From Burkholderiaceae bacterium (lineage in GTDB: Bacteria > Pseudomonadota > Gammaproteobacteria > Burkholderiales > Burkholderiaceae_F), in the NCBI GenBank assembly GCA_017646335.1, contig JAGCMT010000058.1, forward strand, positions 1 to 64,000: a stretch of 64,000 nucleotides of DNA, written 5' to 3'. The position numbers were made by a program, and so were the translations under genes. Positions 27,102 to 35,939 of this stretch are shown one piece after another (position 1 is the stretch's first letter; every line of letters begins with the position of its first letter). The notes beneath the pieces are model-generated. The model was not told the origin of the DNA. It did no database searches and worked only from the letters and a program-made list of their open reading frames with translations.

Positions 27102-27138
27102 AAAAAAATAAGGGGCAGTTCGCTAAGAACTGCCCCTT
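27102..27138 (-). terminator. Terminator after tRNA-fMet
   Basis: On the minus strand AAGGGGCAGTT pairs perfectly with AACTGCCCCTT (11 bp) and is followed by ATTTTTTTA. It lies 7 bases after the tRNA 3' end. Confidence 0.88.
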
Positions 27139-27144
27139 GGAATT

Positions 27145-27221
<77 letters not shown>

Positions 27222-27251
27222 ATCAACATCATTTATAAAAATGAAGAAAGG

Positions 27252-27348
27252 AGGCGAGCCTGATCCTCGGCACTACACTAAATTCGCTATGGCTGCTTCG
27301 TTCCCGACCTGACCAGGTTTACGACAAGTGTATGCGAGGGGACCCGCC
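27252..27348 (-). ncRNA. ffs: Signal recognition particle 4.5S RNA (small bacterial type)
   Basis: The conserved Ffh-binding hairpin is plain on the minus strand: CCTGGTCAGGTC, then GGAACGAAGCAGCC with the GGAA-type tetraloop region. The flanks fold back into a long helix (GGCGGGTC with GGCTCGCC at the ends). Length is near 97 bases; exact ends are inferred from pairing. It forms the SRP with Ffh for membrane-protein targeting. It is not next to dnaX, a location seen in some relatives. Confidence 0.92.
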
Positions 27349-27558
27349 AGGGGCGAGAGTTTATCAGAAAAAAATAATTTTGCGAAATATTTTCAATAAA
27401 AAACAATCGAGCAAATAGATTTCGATACAAACTTTGTCTAAAAGTCTCGGACAAAGCTAGCTAAATACACATAAAATCGGCTAAAGTAATCGCACACATA
27501 ATGTTTGACGACTCATTATTAGAAGAAGAGAGTCGCCGTTAAAGAAAGGATGATTATT

Positions 27559-27882
27559 ATGAGTGATCTTTTGCACGTCACCGATGCGAACTACCAAGCC
27601 GAAGTTATCGATGCCAAGGGCGTTGTCGTGGTTGACTTCTGGGCTCCGTGGTGCGGTCCCTGCCGTATGTTGGCCCCGCACTTGGAAACGGTAGCAAAAA
27701 CGTACGCCGACGATTTGCGCGTCGTCAAGTACAACGTTGACGAATCGAGCGATGTCGCCGCTCAATTGGGCATCCGCTCCATCCCGACGCTCATCGTCTA
27801 CAAGGACGGTCAAATCGTCGATCAACGCATGGGTGCTATGTCCTTGAGCCAATTAGATGAATATTTGACTCAATTCATCTAA
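27559..27882 (+). CDS. trxA: Thioredoxin
   Basis: A 107-residue cytoplasmic dithiol oxidoreductase with the classic WCGPC active site at about residues 31-35 and the cis-proline segment SIPT at about 74-77. An ATG at 27550 is in frame, but AGAAAGGA is spaced correctly for the ATG at 27559. It precedes rho, a conserved betaproteobacterial pair, although a GC-rich hairpin lies between them. Confidence 0.96.
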   Translation: MSDLLHVTDANYQAEVIDAKGVVVVDFWAPWCGPCRMLAPHLETVAKTYADDLRVVKYNVDESSDVAAQLGIRSIPTLIVYKDGQIVDQRMGAMSLSQLDEYLTQFI

Positions 27883-27902
27883 AATAGCGACCGCAAATCA
27901 TC

Positions 27903-27935
27903 TCAGGCGGGTTTTCACCCGCCTGAAGTCTAGTT
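27903..27935 (+). terminator. Hairpin after trxA
   Basis: TCAGGCGGGT and ACCCGCCTGA form a perfect 10-bp stem with a 4-base loop. The following T tract is weak (AGTCTAGTTTTCT), so termination may be partial and allow some read-through into rho. Confidence 0.6.
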
Positions 27936-27968
27936 TTCTATCGATCAATCACATTTAACTTTCACCGC

Positions 27969-27994
27969 AGCGCATCGTTTCAATGGAATGCGCT
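27969..27994 (+). repeat. Inverted repeat in the rho leader
   Basis: AGCGCAT (27969-27975) and ATGCGCT (27988-27994) form a 7-bp stem with a 12-base loop, ending 14 bases before the rho start. It may influence rho translation; rho is autoregulated in other bacteria. Confidence 0.4.
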
Positions 27995-28008
27995 CGACAA
28001 TTACTTCC

Positions 28009-29271
28009 ATGCATCTTTCTGAACTCAAATCGCTTCACGTCTCGAAGCTTCTCGACTGGGCCCTCGAACTCGGTATCGACAACTGCAACCGCATGCGCAA
28101 GCAAGAATTGATGTTTGCCATCCTCAAAAAGCGCGCCAAAGAAGGCGAACAAATCTTCGGTGACGGCACCCTCGAAGTGCTCCCCGACGGTTTCGGTTTC
28201 TTGCGTAGCCCTGAGTCTTCTTACTTGGCCAGTACCGACGACATCTACATCTCGCCCTCTCAAATTCGTCGCTTCAACCTCCACACGGGTGACTCCATCG
28301 AAGGTGAAGTGCGTACTCCGAAAGATGGCGAACGCTACTTTGCGCTCGTAAAGGTTGAAAAGGTGAACGGTCAAGCTCCGGAAAGCTTGAAGCACCGCAT
28401 CCTCTTTGAAAACTTGACGCCGTTGCACCCGGATGAACATTTGAAGCTCGAACGTGACATCCGTAGCGATGAAAACTTGACGGGCCGTGTCATCGACATG
28501 ATCGCCCCGATCGGTAAGGGCCAACGTGCTTTGATCGTTGCCTCCCCCAAGAGCGGTAAGACCGTTTTGATGCAACACATCGCACACGCCATCACGGCAA
28601 ACCACCCCGACTGCGTCCTTTTCGTCCTTTTGATTGACGAACGTCCGGAAGAAGTGACGGAAATGCAGCGCACGGTCAAGGGCGAAGTCGTGGCCTCCAC
28701 GTTTGACGAACCGGCCGTTCGCCACGTTCAAGTGACCGAAATGGTGATTGAAAAGGCTAAACGTTTGGCCGAAAGCAAGAAGGACGTCGTGATCCTTTTG
28801 GACTCCATCACCCGTTTGGCTCGCGCCTACAACAACGTGATGCCGACCTCCGGTCGTGTGCTCTCCGGCGGTGTGGATGCCAATGCCCTTCACCGTCCGA
28901 AGCGCGTTTTCGGTGCCGCCCGTAACTTGGAAGAAGGCGGTTCTTTGACGATCATCGCCACGGCATTGGTTGACACCGGTAGCCGTATGGACGATGTGAT
29001 TTACGAAGAATTCAAGGGTACGGGTAACATGGAAGTTCACCTTGAACGTCGCTTGGCTGAAAAGCGCATCTACCCGGCCATCAACGTGTTGCGTTCCGGT
29101 ACGCGCCGCGAAGAATTGTTGCTCGATCCGGCTGTTTTGCAAAAGAGCTGGATCTTGCGCAAGCTCTTGAGCGACATGGACGAAGTCGAAGCCATGGAAT
29201 TCTTGCTCGACCGTATGTCCGGCACGAAGAACAATCAAGACTTCTTCGATTTGATGCGTCGCGGCGGCTAA
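28009..29271 (+). CDS. rho: Transcription termination factor Rho
   Basis: Hexameric RNA-dependent ATPase, 420 residues. The N-terminal helical and cold-shock RNA-binding domain ([17 protein letters not shown]) is followed by the ATPase core with Walker A SPKSGKT, Walker [10 protein letters not shown], the Q-loop and the R-loop region. An upstream ATG at 27988 would add seven residues and lies inside a hairpin; betaproteobacterial Rho starts MHLSELK, matching the ATG at 28009. No strong Shine-Dalgarno is seen. It is followed by a good terminator. Confidence 0.97.
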   Translation: MHLSELKSLHVSKLLDWALELGIDNCNRMRKQELMFAILKKRAKEGEQIFGDGTLEVLPDGFGFLRSPESSYLASTDDIYISPSQIRRFNLHTGDSIEGEVRTPKDGERYFALVKVEKVNGQAPESLKHRILFENLTPLHPDEHLKLERDIRSDENLTGRVIDMIAPIGKGQRALIVASPKSGKTVLMQHIAHAITANHPDCVLFVLLIDERPEEVTEMQRTVKGEVVASTFDEPAVRHVQVTEMVIEKAKRLAESKKDVVILLDSITRLARAYNNVMPTSGRVLSGGVDANALHRPKRVFGAARNLEEGGSLTIIATALVDTGSRMDDVIYEEFKGTGNMEVHLERRLAEKRIYPAINVLRSGTRREELLLDPAVLQKSWILRKLLSDMDEVEAMEFLLDRMSGTKNNQDFFDLMRRGG

Positions 29272-29295
29272 ACCCTCCCTGCGATAAATACACCC

Positions 29296-29328
29296 AAGCG
29301 AGCTCTTTCGAGCTCGCTTTCGTTTTAT
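29296..29328 (+). terminator. Terminator of rho
   Basis: AAGCGAGCTC and GAGCTCGCTT form a perfect 10-bp stem with a 4-base loop, then TTCGTTTT. Confidence 0.82.
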
Positions 29329-29339
29329 CGGTCAAGGAC

Positions 29340-29368
29340 TTGCTATTTATTTCATTTTGTTGGATAAT
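29340..29368 (+). promoter_or_regulatory. Predicted sigma-70 promoter of rpmE2
   Basis: TTGCTA at 29340-29345 and GATAAT at 29363-29368 are separated by exactly 17 bases. It lies just after the rho terminator and gives a leader of about 105 bases before rpmE2. Confidence 0.65.
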
Positions 29369-29374
29369 TCCGCC

Positions 29375-29482
29375 CTCTAGTTGGCACGTGGATCGCGCAT
29401 GCCGGCTGTAAGACCTGTAATAAGACAGGCATGCTCGCAAGGCCATCCGGGCGACCGACATTTAAACTAGGAAAATTTACAA
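29375..29482 (+). promoter_or_regulatory. Structured leader of rpmE2 (possible L31 autoregulatory element)
   Basis: About 107 untranslated bases between the predicted start of transcription and the rpmE2 ATG. GCATGCC (29397-29403) pairs with GGCATGC (29428-29434), and the nested CCTGT/ACAGG gives an alternative inner stem. An AGGAA Shine-Dalgarno follows at the end. L31 leaders are known to bind the protein in several bacterial groups; this one does not match a family I can name. Confidence 0.4.
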
Positions 29483-29737
29483 ATGAAACAAGGTATTCAC
29501 CCCGAATATCGCGAAGTTGCCTTCTGCGATTTGTCCATCAACAAGACGTTCATCATCAACTCCACCGCTCAAACGAAGGAAACGGTGGAAATCGACGGCG
29601 TTACGTACCCGCTCGTGAAGTTGGATACGTCTTCTGAAAGCCACCCGTTCTACACGGGCGCTCAAACGCGTATCGTTGAAGCTGGCCGCGTTGAAAAGTT
29701 CCGCGCCAAGTACGCAATGTACGCCAAGAAGGCCTAA
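29483..29737 (+). CDS. rpmE2: 50S ribosomal protein L31, type B
   Basis: An 84-residue ribosomal protein. MKQGIHPEYR at the N-terminus and SSESHPFYTG in the middle identify L31. The CxxC zinc pair of the C+ form is missing (only one Cys), which makes this the zinc-independent type B form. In genomes with both types, type B is often induced by zinc starvation. Here it sits in the usual rpmE place after rho and may be the only copy. It has its own promoter and terminator. Confidence 0.95.
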   Translation: MKQGIHPEYREVAFCDLSINKTFIINSTAQTKETVEIDGVTYPLVKLDTSSESHPFYTGAQTRIVEAGRVEKFRAKYAMYAKKA

Positions 29738-29760
29738 TCGATCGCATCTTGCTTCGATTC

Positions 29761-29798
29761 AAAGAGGTTGTTCTCGAAAGAGGACAACCTCTTTTTTT
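29761..29798 (+). terminator. Terminator of rpmE2
   Basis: AAAGAGGTTGT and ACAACCTCTTT form an 11-bp stem around a short internal loop, followed by a T8 run. Confidence 0.85.
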
Positions 29799-29868
29799 TG
29801 GGTTCGACCTATATTTTCCACTACAATTAGTAGGTTAAGGATTTTGTCTTAGAGACGTTTGATTAGTC

Positions 29869-31566
29869 ATGTTTGCCGATCGTTCTTCCCCTATTGTTGC
29901 GAGCGCCACTGCCGCCTCAAAATTGCCGCGCGTTGCCTTATTGGCATTGCTCGTGGCATTCATCTGTCCGGGTATTCTCACTCGTGATTTTTGGGGCTCC
30001 TCCGAACTGTCGGCTTTTGCAACGATCCTCACGATGATCAACGGCTCAGGCATCGATTGGGCATTGCCGAACATTTTGGGCAAACCCGACTATTTGGACA
30101 CGCCTCTTATGCTTTGGTGTGCCGCACTGTTTGCCAAGCTCTTCGGCGGCTTGCTTGGCAATGAAGTGGCTGCTCGTCTTTCCATTCTCTTTTTCTATAC
30201 CTTCACCACGGGCTTTATTTGGTACGGTACGTGGTACTTGGCTCGTCGTGATGAAGCACAACCGGTCGCCTTGGCTTTCGGTAAAAGTGCCTCGCCGCGC
30301 GATTACGGTCGCGTTGTCGGTGATGCCGCTCTTTTGCTTTTCATCGGCACGCTCGGTCTTTTTATTCCCCTTCGTGAGTTGGATTCCGAAATCGGCCTCA
30401 TTTGCGTCACCGCTGCCTATATTTTCGGTTTGGGTTGGGCTCTTTGGCATCCCAAATGGGGCTCTTTGGCAACGGGCGCAGCCGTCGGTGCCGCCATTCT
30501 TGCCTCCGACCTTTGGTTGGGCTTGATTCTTTTTGTCACGGCCATTTATATCCACTGCCGTGCTCATGCCTTTATCCCGCAACCCTTGATGCCGCGTTTG
30601 GTGTGCTTGGTATTGTCCGCCAGCGCCGTGTTCTTTGTCTGGCCGATCGCCGGCGTGGCCTTCACGATTGAAATGGTCGATGCTTGGTGGCTCGGTTGGT
30701 GGCAACACCAACTCGCTTTGGTGGATTTGCCTTCGAGCAAAGACATCACTTGGATGCTCAAAAATGCCTTCTGGTTCGTCTGGCCCGTCGGTCCCTTCAT
30801 GCTCGGTTGCCTTTATGCTTTCCGTAAGCAAATCGGTCGTACGCACATTAAGTTGCCGTTGATGGTCTTGGCCGCTTTGTGTGTCTGGGCTTTGTTCGTT
30901 CGTGTTTCCAACGAAAGCATCTTGATGGCCTTGATTCCGCCGGCAACGATTTTGGCCGGTTTCGGCATGATGGCCGCTCGCCGTTCTTGGTCGAGCCTTT
31001 TGGACTGGTTCTCCGCTTGCGTCTTTAGCTTGCTGCTCTTGGCGTTGTGGCTCTATTACATTGCTTGGCACTGGGGTTTCCCGCCCAAGATGTACCACTC
31101 GGTCTTCAAATTGGCACCGATGGTCTCGCCGACTTTCCATGGTTTCTGGTTAGCCGTTTGCTTTGCCGCCACCTTGGCTTGGATCGCTTTGGTGATGTGG
31201 CGTTTGAACCACGATAAAAGCATCGCTTGGCGCGGTCCTTGGTTGGCTGCCGCCGGCGTCTCGGCTACGGCCATCATCACTGTCGGTCTTTTTGGTGACC
31301 TCATTGACGGAAACCGTTCGATGAAGCCGGTCGCCGAACACATCTTGGCTGACTACAAGGCCCAACAAGGTAGCGCTCAATGCATCAACGCCGATGAATT
31401 GGATCACGAACAAATCCAATACATGCGTCACTGGGGTTTGCCGCTTGAAAAGGGTCAATGTGAATTCAAGCTCGTGCAAACGGCTCGCGTCGAACAAGGC
31501 GCCGAAGTGATCGGTTATTACAACCGTCCCCGTGATCGCCACGGCTTCATCCTTTTGAAAAAATAA
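29869..31566 (+). CDS. ArnT/PMT-like (GT39/GT83-type) membrane glycosyltransferase
   Basis: A 565-residue polytopic membrane protein with about 11-12 hydrophobic spans. The first periplasmic loop contains RDFWGSSELSAFATI and then KPDYLDTPLMLW, aligned with the acidic-Arg motif and the substrate loop of lipid A aminoarabinose transferases and mannosyltransferases. The C-terminal 90 residues form a soluble periplasmic domain. Such enzymes take a sugar from a polyprenyl phosphate and pass it to lipid A, protein or a glycan. Acceptor and donor are unknown here. It lies 8 bases upstream of a MATE transporter gene. Confidence 0.72.
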   Translation: MFADRSSPIVASATAASKLPRVALLALLVAFICPGILTRDFWGSSELSAFATILTMINGSGIDWALPNILGKPDYLDTPLMLWCAALFAKLFGGLLGNEVAARLSILFFYTFTTGFIWYGTWYLARRDEAQPVALAFGKSASPRDYGRVVGDAALLLFIGTLGLFIPLRELDSEIGLICVTAAYIFGLGWALWHPKWGSLATGAAVGAAILASDLWLGLILFVTAIYIHCRAHAFIPQPLMPRLVCLVLSASAVFFVWPIAGVAFTIEMVDAWWLGWWQHQLALVDLPSSKDITWMLKNAFWFVWPVGPFMLGCLYAFRKQIGRTHIKLPLMVLAALCVWALFVRVSNESILMALIPPATILAGFGMMAARRSWSSLLDWFSACVFSLLLLALWLYYIAWHWGFPPKMYHSVFKLAPMVSPTFHGFWLAVCFAATLAWIALVMWRLNHDKSIAWRGPWLAAAGVSATAIITVGLFGDLIDGNRSMKPVAEHILADYKAQQGSAQCINADELDHEQIQYMRHWGLPLEKGQCEFKLVQTARVEQGAEVIGYYNRPRDRHGFILLKK

Positions 31567-31574
31567 TTCTGTAA

Positions 31575-32972
31575 ATGACGCATCCGATTCCGCAACGGTT
31601 AACACCGCCTGATATCTCGCTTCGAGCCATCGGGAAGTTAGCCGGTCCGATTTATGTCGCCAACATCGCCATCATGGGCGGTGGCACAATCGACACGATC
31701 ATGGCCGGCCATTTGGGCCCTGAACATTTGGCAGCAATGGCACTCGGCATTGCCTCGATGATTTCCGTCTTTATGGGTCTGACGGGCATTTTGCAAGGTT
31801 TGAGTCCGATCGCCGGTCACCATTTCGGCGCCAAACGCTTCCATATGATCGGATACGAATTGACGCAGTGCCTTTGGTTGGCGGCAATTCTCTCCGTGAT
31901 TGGCATTTTGATTCTGGGTAATACCGAGTTCTGGACGGGTTTGGCCCAAGTTCAGGGGCCTGTTAAAGACATGGCAACGACGTACCTCTCCATCTGCGTG
32001 ATGGGGTTGCCGGCCGCGTTGGCCGGGCGTGCGTTTATTGCCTTGAATGCGGCCGTCTCTCGCCCGAAGATCACGATGTATGTCTCGTTGGGCATGCTCG
32101 CATTGAAAGCCCCGTTGAACGCCCTTTTCATGTACGGTTGGCTCGGTTGTCCGGCCATGGGCGGTGCCGGTGCGGCCGTCTCTTCCTCGATTCTTTCGTG
32201 GTTGTCGCTGTTGTGCTTCATCATCGTTTGGAAGCGTGATCGATTCTATGATCCGATGCGTGCACAACGTTGGTATTGGCCCGAACTCAAAGCCCTGTGG
32301 ACCCATTTGCGTATCGGCGTGCCGATCGGTTTGTCGACATTCTTCGAGGTCAGCTCCTTTACTTTGATGGCCATTTTCGTGTCGCGCTTCGGTGCAATCA
32401 CCGTCTCGGCTCACCAAATCGTGGCCAACATCACGAGCATCTGTTTTATGATCCCGCTCTCCATCGGGATTTCGGCTAGCGTTCTAGTTTCGCAATGTTT
32501 GGGAGCCGGTTGGCCCTCCGTTGCCGAACAAGCCACCAAGCGCACATTAGGCTTAGCCGTTGTCGTGGCCGGTGTCGTTGTGACGGCGCTCTATTTTGCT
32601 CGTGTCCCTGTTATCTCGCTTTACACCGGTGAAGCCCAGGTGATTCAAATCGCCGCGAGCCTTTTAATCTTCGGTGTGATCTATCACGTTTTCGATGCGA
32701 TGCAAACCGTGGGCTGCTTTGCTCTTCGCGGCTATCGAGTCACCGTCGCCCCGATGATCATCTACGGCGTGTTCCTTTGGGGCGTGGGCCTTATGGGCGG
32801 CTACTACATGGGCTTTCACGGCGAAGGCTTGCATGGCCCGTGGGGCGCATTCGGCTTCTGGGGCATGACAGCATTGGGCTTGATTCTTGCCGGAACCGTT
32901 TTGGCTGCACTGGCACTTTGGACCGCTCATCAGCGAGCCAAAGCCGACAAACACGTCATGCCCAATCCGTAA
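31575..32972 (+). CDS. MATE-family efflux transporter (NorM-like)
   Basis: A 465-residue protein with 12 predicted membrane spans in two related halves; GTIDTIMAGHLG in helix 1-2 and the matching VSAHQIVANITS segment in the second half are typical of NorM-type exporters driven by sodium or protons. MATE proteins belong to the MOP superfamily with lipid-linked sugar flippases. Since it is co-transcribed with a polyprenyl-sugar-type glycosyltransferase, a flippase-like role cannot be excluded, but multidrug export is the default reading. Confidence 0.87.
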   Translation: MTHPIPQRLTPPDISLRAIGKLAGPIYVANIAIMGGGTIDTIMAGHLGPEHLAAMALGIASMISVFMGLTGILQGLSPIAGHHFGAKRFHMIGYELTQCLWLAAILSVIGILILGNTEFWTGLAQVQGPVKDMATTYLSICVMGLPAALAGRAFIALNAAVSRPKITMYVSLGMLALKAPLNALFMYGWLGCPAMGGAGAAVSSSILSWLSLLCFIIVWKRDRFYDPMRAQRWYWPELKALWTHLRIGVPIGLSTFFEVSSFTLMAIFVSRFGAITVSAHQIVANITSICFMIPLSIGISASVLVSQCLGAGWPSVAEQATKRTLGLAVVVAGVVVTALYFARVPVISLYTGEAQVIQIAASLLIFGVIYHVFDAMQTVGCFALRGYRVTVAPMIIYGVFLWGVGLMGGYYMGFHGEGLHGPWGAFGFWGMTALGLILAGTVLAALALWTAHQRAKADKHVMPNP

Positions 32973-32976
32973 CACA

Positions 32977-33006
32977 AAAGCCTCAGTCGATAAACTGAGG
33001 CTTTTT
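32977..33006. terminator. Bidirectional terminator between the MATE gene and miaA
   Basis: AAAGCCTCAGT and ACTGAGGCTTT form a perfect 11-bp stem with a 6-base loop and T tract. It sits between convergent genes. Confidence 0.87.
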
Positions 33007-33021
33007 CGTATCGGGTCGATT

Positions 33022-33951
33022 TTATCGGCTTCGCGCGTCTTCAATCAGAGCCAAGGCTTTAGCAACCACATCTTCGGTTAACGGATCCATCAAATGAATA
33101 TCATCCATCGATCGCATCCACGTCATTTGTCGTTTAGCCAATTGACGAGTAGCGGCAACACCAGCTACCAAAAATCGATCGTAATCGATCTCCCCTAACA
33201 AATAATCGATCGCTTGACGGTAACCCACAGCGCGCATCGAAGGCCAAGCTCGATCAAATTGTGGCATCGCCATCAAGCGCTTGACCTCATCCAAAAAGCC
33301 TTGCTCAAGCATGATGTCAAAGCGCTTCGCAATACGTTCGTGCAACACTTTTCGATCGCCCGGCAACAAACCTAACGTCAAGAATTCAAAATCCGAACCC
33401 TTTTGCTCTTGAGCCTGATACCAGGAAATGGGCTTACCCGTCTGACGATAAACCTCTAAGGCTCGAGAAATTCGTTGAGAGTCATTGGGCATCAAACGAG
33501 CCGCCGTAATCGGATCGACTTCAGCCAATTTGGCATGCATACCGGGCCAGCCGATTTCTGCGGCTTCGGCCTCCACTTCACGGCGCACCTCCAAGTCACT
33601 CGTCGGCATTTGATTAAGACCTTCTTTAAGCGCCTTGGCATAAAGCATCGTACCGCCCACAATCAAGGGCAATTTGCCTCGGGCTTGGATCTCTTTAATC
33701 AAACGAGTACAGTCACGAACAAAATCGGCCGCGCTATAGCTTTCGAAGGGATCTCGAACATCAATCAAATGATGAGGAATGCCTGCCATTTCTTCGGCCG
33801 TCGGTTTGGCAGATCCCACATCCATTTGGCGATAGACCAATGCCGAATCGATCGAAATCACCTCCGCCGGAATCACTTTGGCAATTTCAATCCCCAAAGC
33901 GGTCTTACCGCTTGCTGTCGGTCCCAAAACAAAGACAGCATCAAGCATCAT
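33022..33951 (-). CDS. miaA: tRNA dimethylallyltransferase MiaA
   Basis: A 309-residue enzyme that isopentenylates A37 of tRNAs reading UNN codons. The P-loop GPTASGKT is at about residues 9-16, DSALVYRQMDVGSAKPT follows with the catalytic Asp, and IVGGTMLYAKAL is the second signature. Its start overlaps the mutL stop (ATGA), so mutL-miaA form a coupled operon, an order conserved in proteobacteria. The prenyl donor DMAPP comes from the MEP pathway, whose dxs gene lies in this window. Confidence 0.96.
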   Translation of the reverse strand: MMLDAVFVLGPTASGKTALGIEIAKVIPAEVISIDSALVYRQMDVGSAKPTAEEMAGIPHHLIDVRDPFESYSAADFVRDCTRLIKEIQARGKLPLIVGGTMLYAKALKEGLNQMPTSDLEVRREVEAEAAEIGWPGMHAKLAEVDPITAARLMPNDSQRISRALEVYRQTGKPISWYQAQEQKGSDFEFLTLGLLPGDRKVLHERIAKRFDIMLEQGFLDEVKRLMAMPQFDRAWPSMRAVGYRQAIDYLLGEIDYDRFLVAGVAATRQLAKRQMTWMRSMDDIHLMDPLTEDVVAKALALIEDARSR

Positions 33952-35816
33952 TGACCTCGCATGAAAAGTTTGTCCAAATCATCCGTCGTGAGTTGTACCC
34001 AAGTCGGTCGACCGTGGTTACATTGATCGGCTCGATCCGTTGCTTCCATCTGACGAAGCAACGCATTCATCTCTTCGATCGAAAGGTAGCGATGAGCACG
34101 AACGGCACCGTGGCAGGCCATCGTTGCCAAAACCTCATTGCGCTTTTCCGTCAGCAATTTCGTATGACCGAAACGTTTGAAATCGGCCAACACTTCACGG
34201 ATCAACGTCTCGCCCGTCTTTTCGATGTTTCCCGACAAAATGGCAGGCACCGAGCGCAAACGAAGATGCGTAGGCGAGGCAGCCTCCAATTCCACCCCTA
34301 ATTGCATCAGTGCCGTTTGTGCTTCTTCAAAAACAGCCATCTCTTCAGCACTGACACCGAAAACCAACGGGATGAGCAATTGCTGCGACGGAATATCCAT
34401 CGCATCGACTTGTTTCTTCAAACGCTCATAGACCACGCGCTCATGAGCGGCGTGCATATCGACCAAGACCAAGCCGTGCATATTTTCAGCCAAGATATAG
34501 ATGCCACCCACTTGACCGATGGCGCGACCCAAAGGTTCTGGATGACCCGATTGGGTGACTTCGCTCTCACGCACGTCGTTGCGCATCGCCTCAACCACCG
34601 CCGGCAAAACATTCTGCGTGGGAGTGGGAGCCGTCGAACGTTGATGCGTTTGGTAGAAATCCAAATAACGAGACAAATGCTCGGGGCGATAACCCGGAGC
34701 CGTCTGAGCAACTGGCGTATACGTTTGAGCCGAACCGGCTTGTGCGGCCATCACGGGATGAGCGGCGTTATCATGACGCGCTTCTTCCTTTTCTGCCACC
34801 GTTGCACTCAATGCGGGAGCCAATGCGGCTTCGACCGCATGCATCACAAATTGATGCACCCATTGGCTATCGCGGAAACGAAGTTCGCTCTTGGTCGGGT
34901 GTACGTTGACATCGACCTTGGCCGGATCGATGTCTAAGAACAAGCAATACATCGGCTGCAATTGATTGTGCAACACGTCGGCATAGGCTGCCTTGGTCGC
35001 ATGAGCCAAGAGTTTATCGCGCACGAAACGACCGTTGACATAACAATATTGGCAATCCGCACGAGAGCGACCGGCCGTCGGCAAACCGACCCAGCCGTAA
35101 ACGCGGGCCATGCTCGTTTCGGCATACACTTCACGTTGAGCGGCAGCAAATTCTTGCGGCATAATGCGATTGACACGTGCACGGGTTTCTTCCACGGGCA
35201 GCATCAACACGGTCTTGGCGTTGTGTACCAAACGGAATTCGATCGACGGATGCGCAATGGCAATGCGCTCCAATTGCGTCTTACAGTGAGCCGCTTCCGT
35301 CGCTTCAGACTTCAAGAACTTACGACGAGCCGGGGTCTTAAAGAAAAGATCTTCCACCTCAACGCGGGTGCCTTGAGCACCGGCTGCCGGTGACAATTCC
35401 CCCTCATGGATACTCCAAGCGTGCTCACTCGTTGCCTTCTTACTGGTCAACGTCATCGAGGAAACGGAGGCGATCGAAGCCAAGGCTTCACCACGGAAGC
35501 CCAAACTCATCACATGCTCAAGCTCATCGAGATTACGAATCTTGCTCGTCGCATGACGCATCAAAGCCAAACCCAATTCTTCCTTGGCGATACCTCGACC
35601 GTTATCGGTAACGGTGATGCGTTTGATGCCACCGGCTTCAAGACGCACTTCGATGCGCGTAGCACCGGCGTCAATCGCATTTTCAACGAGTTCCTTCACA
35701 ACGGAAGCCGGCCGCTCGATGACTTCACCGGCGGCGATTTGACTGATCAGTTGATCCGATAAGCTTTTGATCTCGCGATCGGGAGCGCGAGAGGGAAAGT
35801 TCAATTCATTTGCCAT
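33948..35816 (-). CDS. mutL: DNA mismatch repair protein MutL
   Basis: A 622-residue GHL ATPase. Motifs in order: ELVENAIDAG (catalytic Glu and Mg-binding Asn), TDNGRGI, SLGFRGEAL and GTRVEVEDLF. A long linker leads to the C-terminal dimerisation domain. That domain contains DMHAAHERVVYE (D453-E464), the endonuclease metal motif DQHA-x2-E-x4-E with Met for Gln, plus ACHGAVRAH and CNHGRPT. This is the nicking MutL type used where MutH is absent. The frame extends upstream to 35888, but the ATG at 35816 (MANELNF) fits homologues. Confidence 0.95.
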   Translation of the reverse strand: MANELNFPSRAPDREIKSLSDQLISQIAAGEVIERPASVVKELVENAIDAGATRIEVRLEAGGIKRITVTDNGRGIAKEELGLALMRHATSKIRNLDELEHVMSLGFRGEALASIASVSSMTLTSKKATSEHAWSIHEGELSPAAGAQGTRVEVEDLFFKTPARRKFLKSEATEAAHCKTQLERIAIAHPSIEFRLVHNAKTVLMLPVEETRARVNRIMPQEFAAAQREVYAETSMARVYGWVGLPTAGRSRADCQYCYVNGRFVRDKLLAHATKAAYADVLHNQLQPMYCLFLDIDPAKVDVNVHPTKSELRFRDSQWVHQFVMHAVEAALAPALSATVAEKEEARHDNAAHPVMAAQAGSAQTYTPVAQTAPGYRPEHLSRYLDFYQTHQRSTAPTPTQNVLPAVVEAMRNDVRESEVTQSGHPEPLGRAIGQVGGIYILAENMHGLVLVDMHAAHERVVYERLKKQVDAMDIPSQQLLIPLVFGVSAEEMAVFEEAQTALMQLGVELEAASPTHLRLRSVPAILSGNIEKTGETLIREVLADFKRFGHTKLLTEKRNEVLATMACHGAVRAHRYLSIEEMNALLRQMEATDRADQCNHGRPTWVQLTTDDLDKLFMRGQ

Positions 35817-35939
35817 AGTGGGACTATTATGCCTGTTTTTTTCGAGCAACATTCCTGAAAACCCGTCTTCCAAAACGCATCTTCTCAATTACAATTAAGC
35901 GGTTTATTTGTCAGAGTTTTTTGTTGAAAGAAAGTCACC

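Noticed and set aside
29081..29461. A 126-codon minus-strand frame over the rpmE2 leader and the rho 3' end
   Set aside because: It runs through the rho terminator and rpmE2 promoter antisense and has no coding signature.
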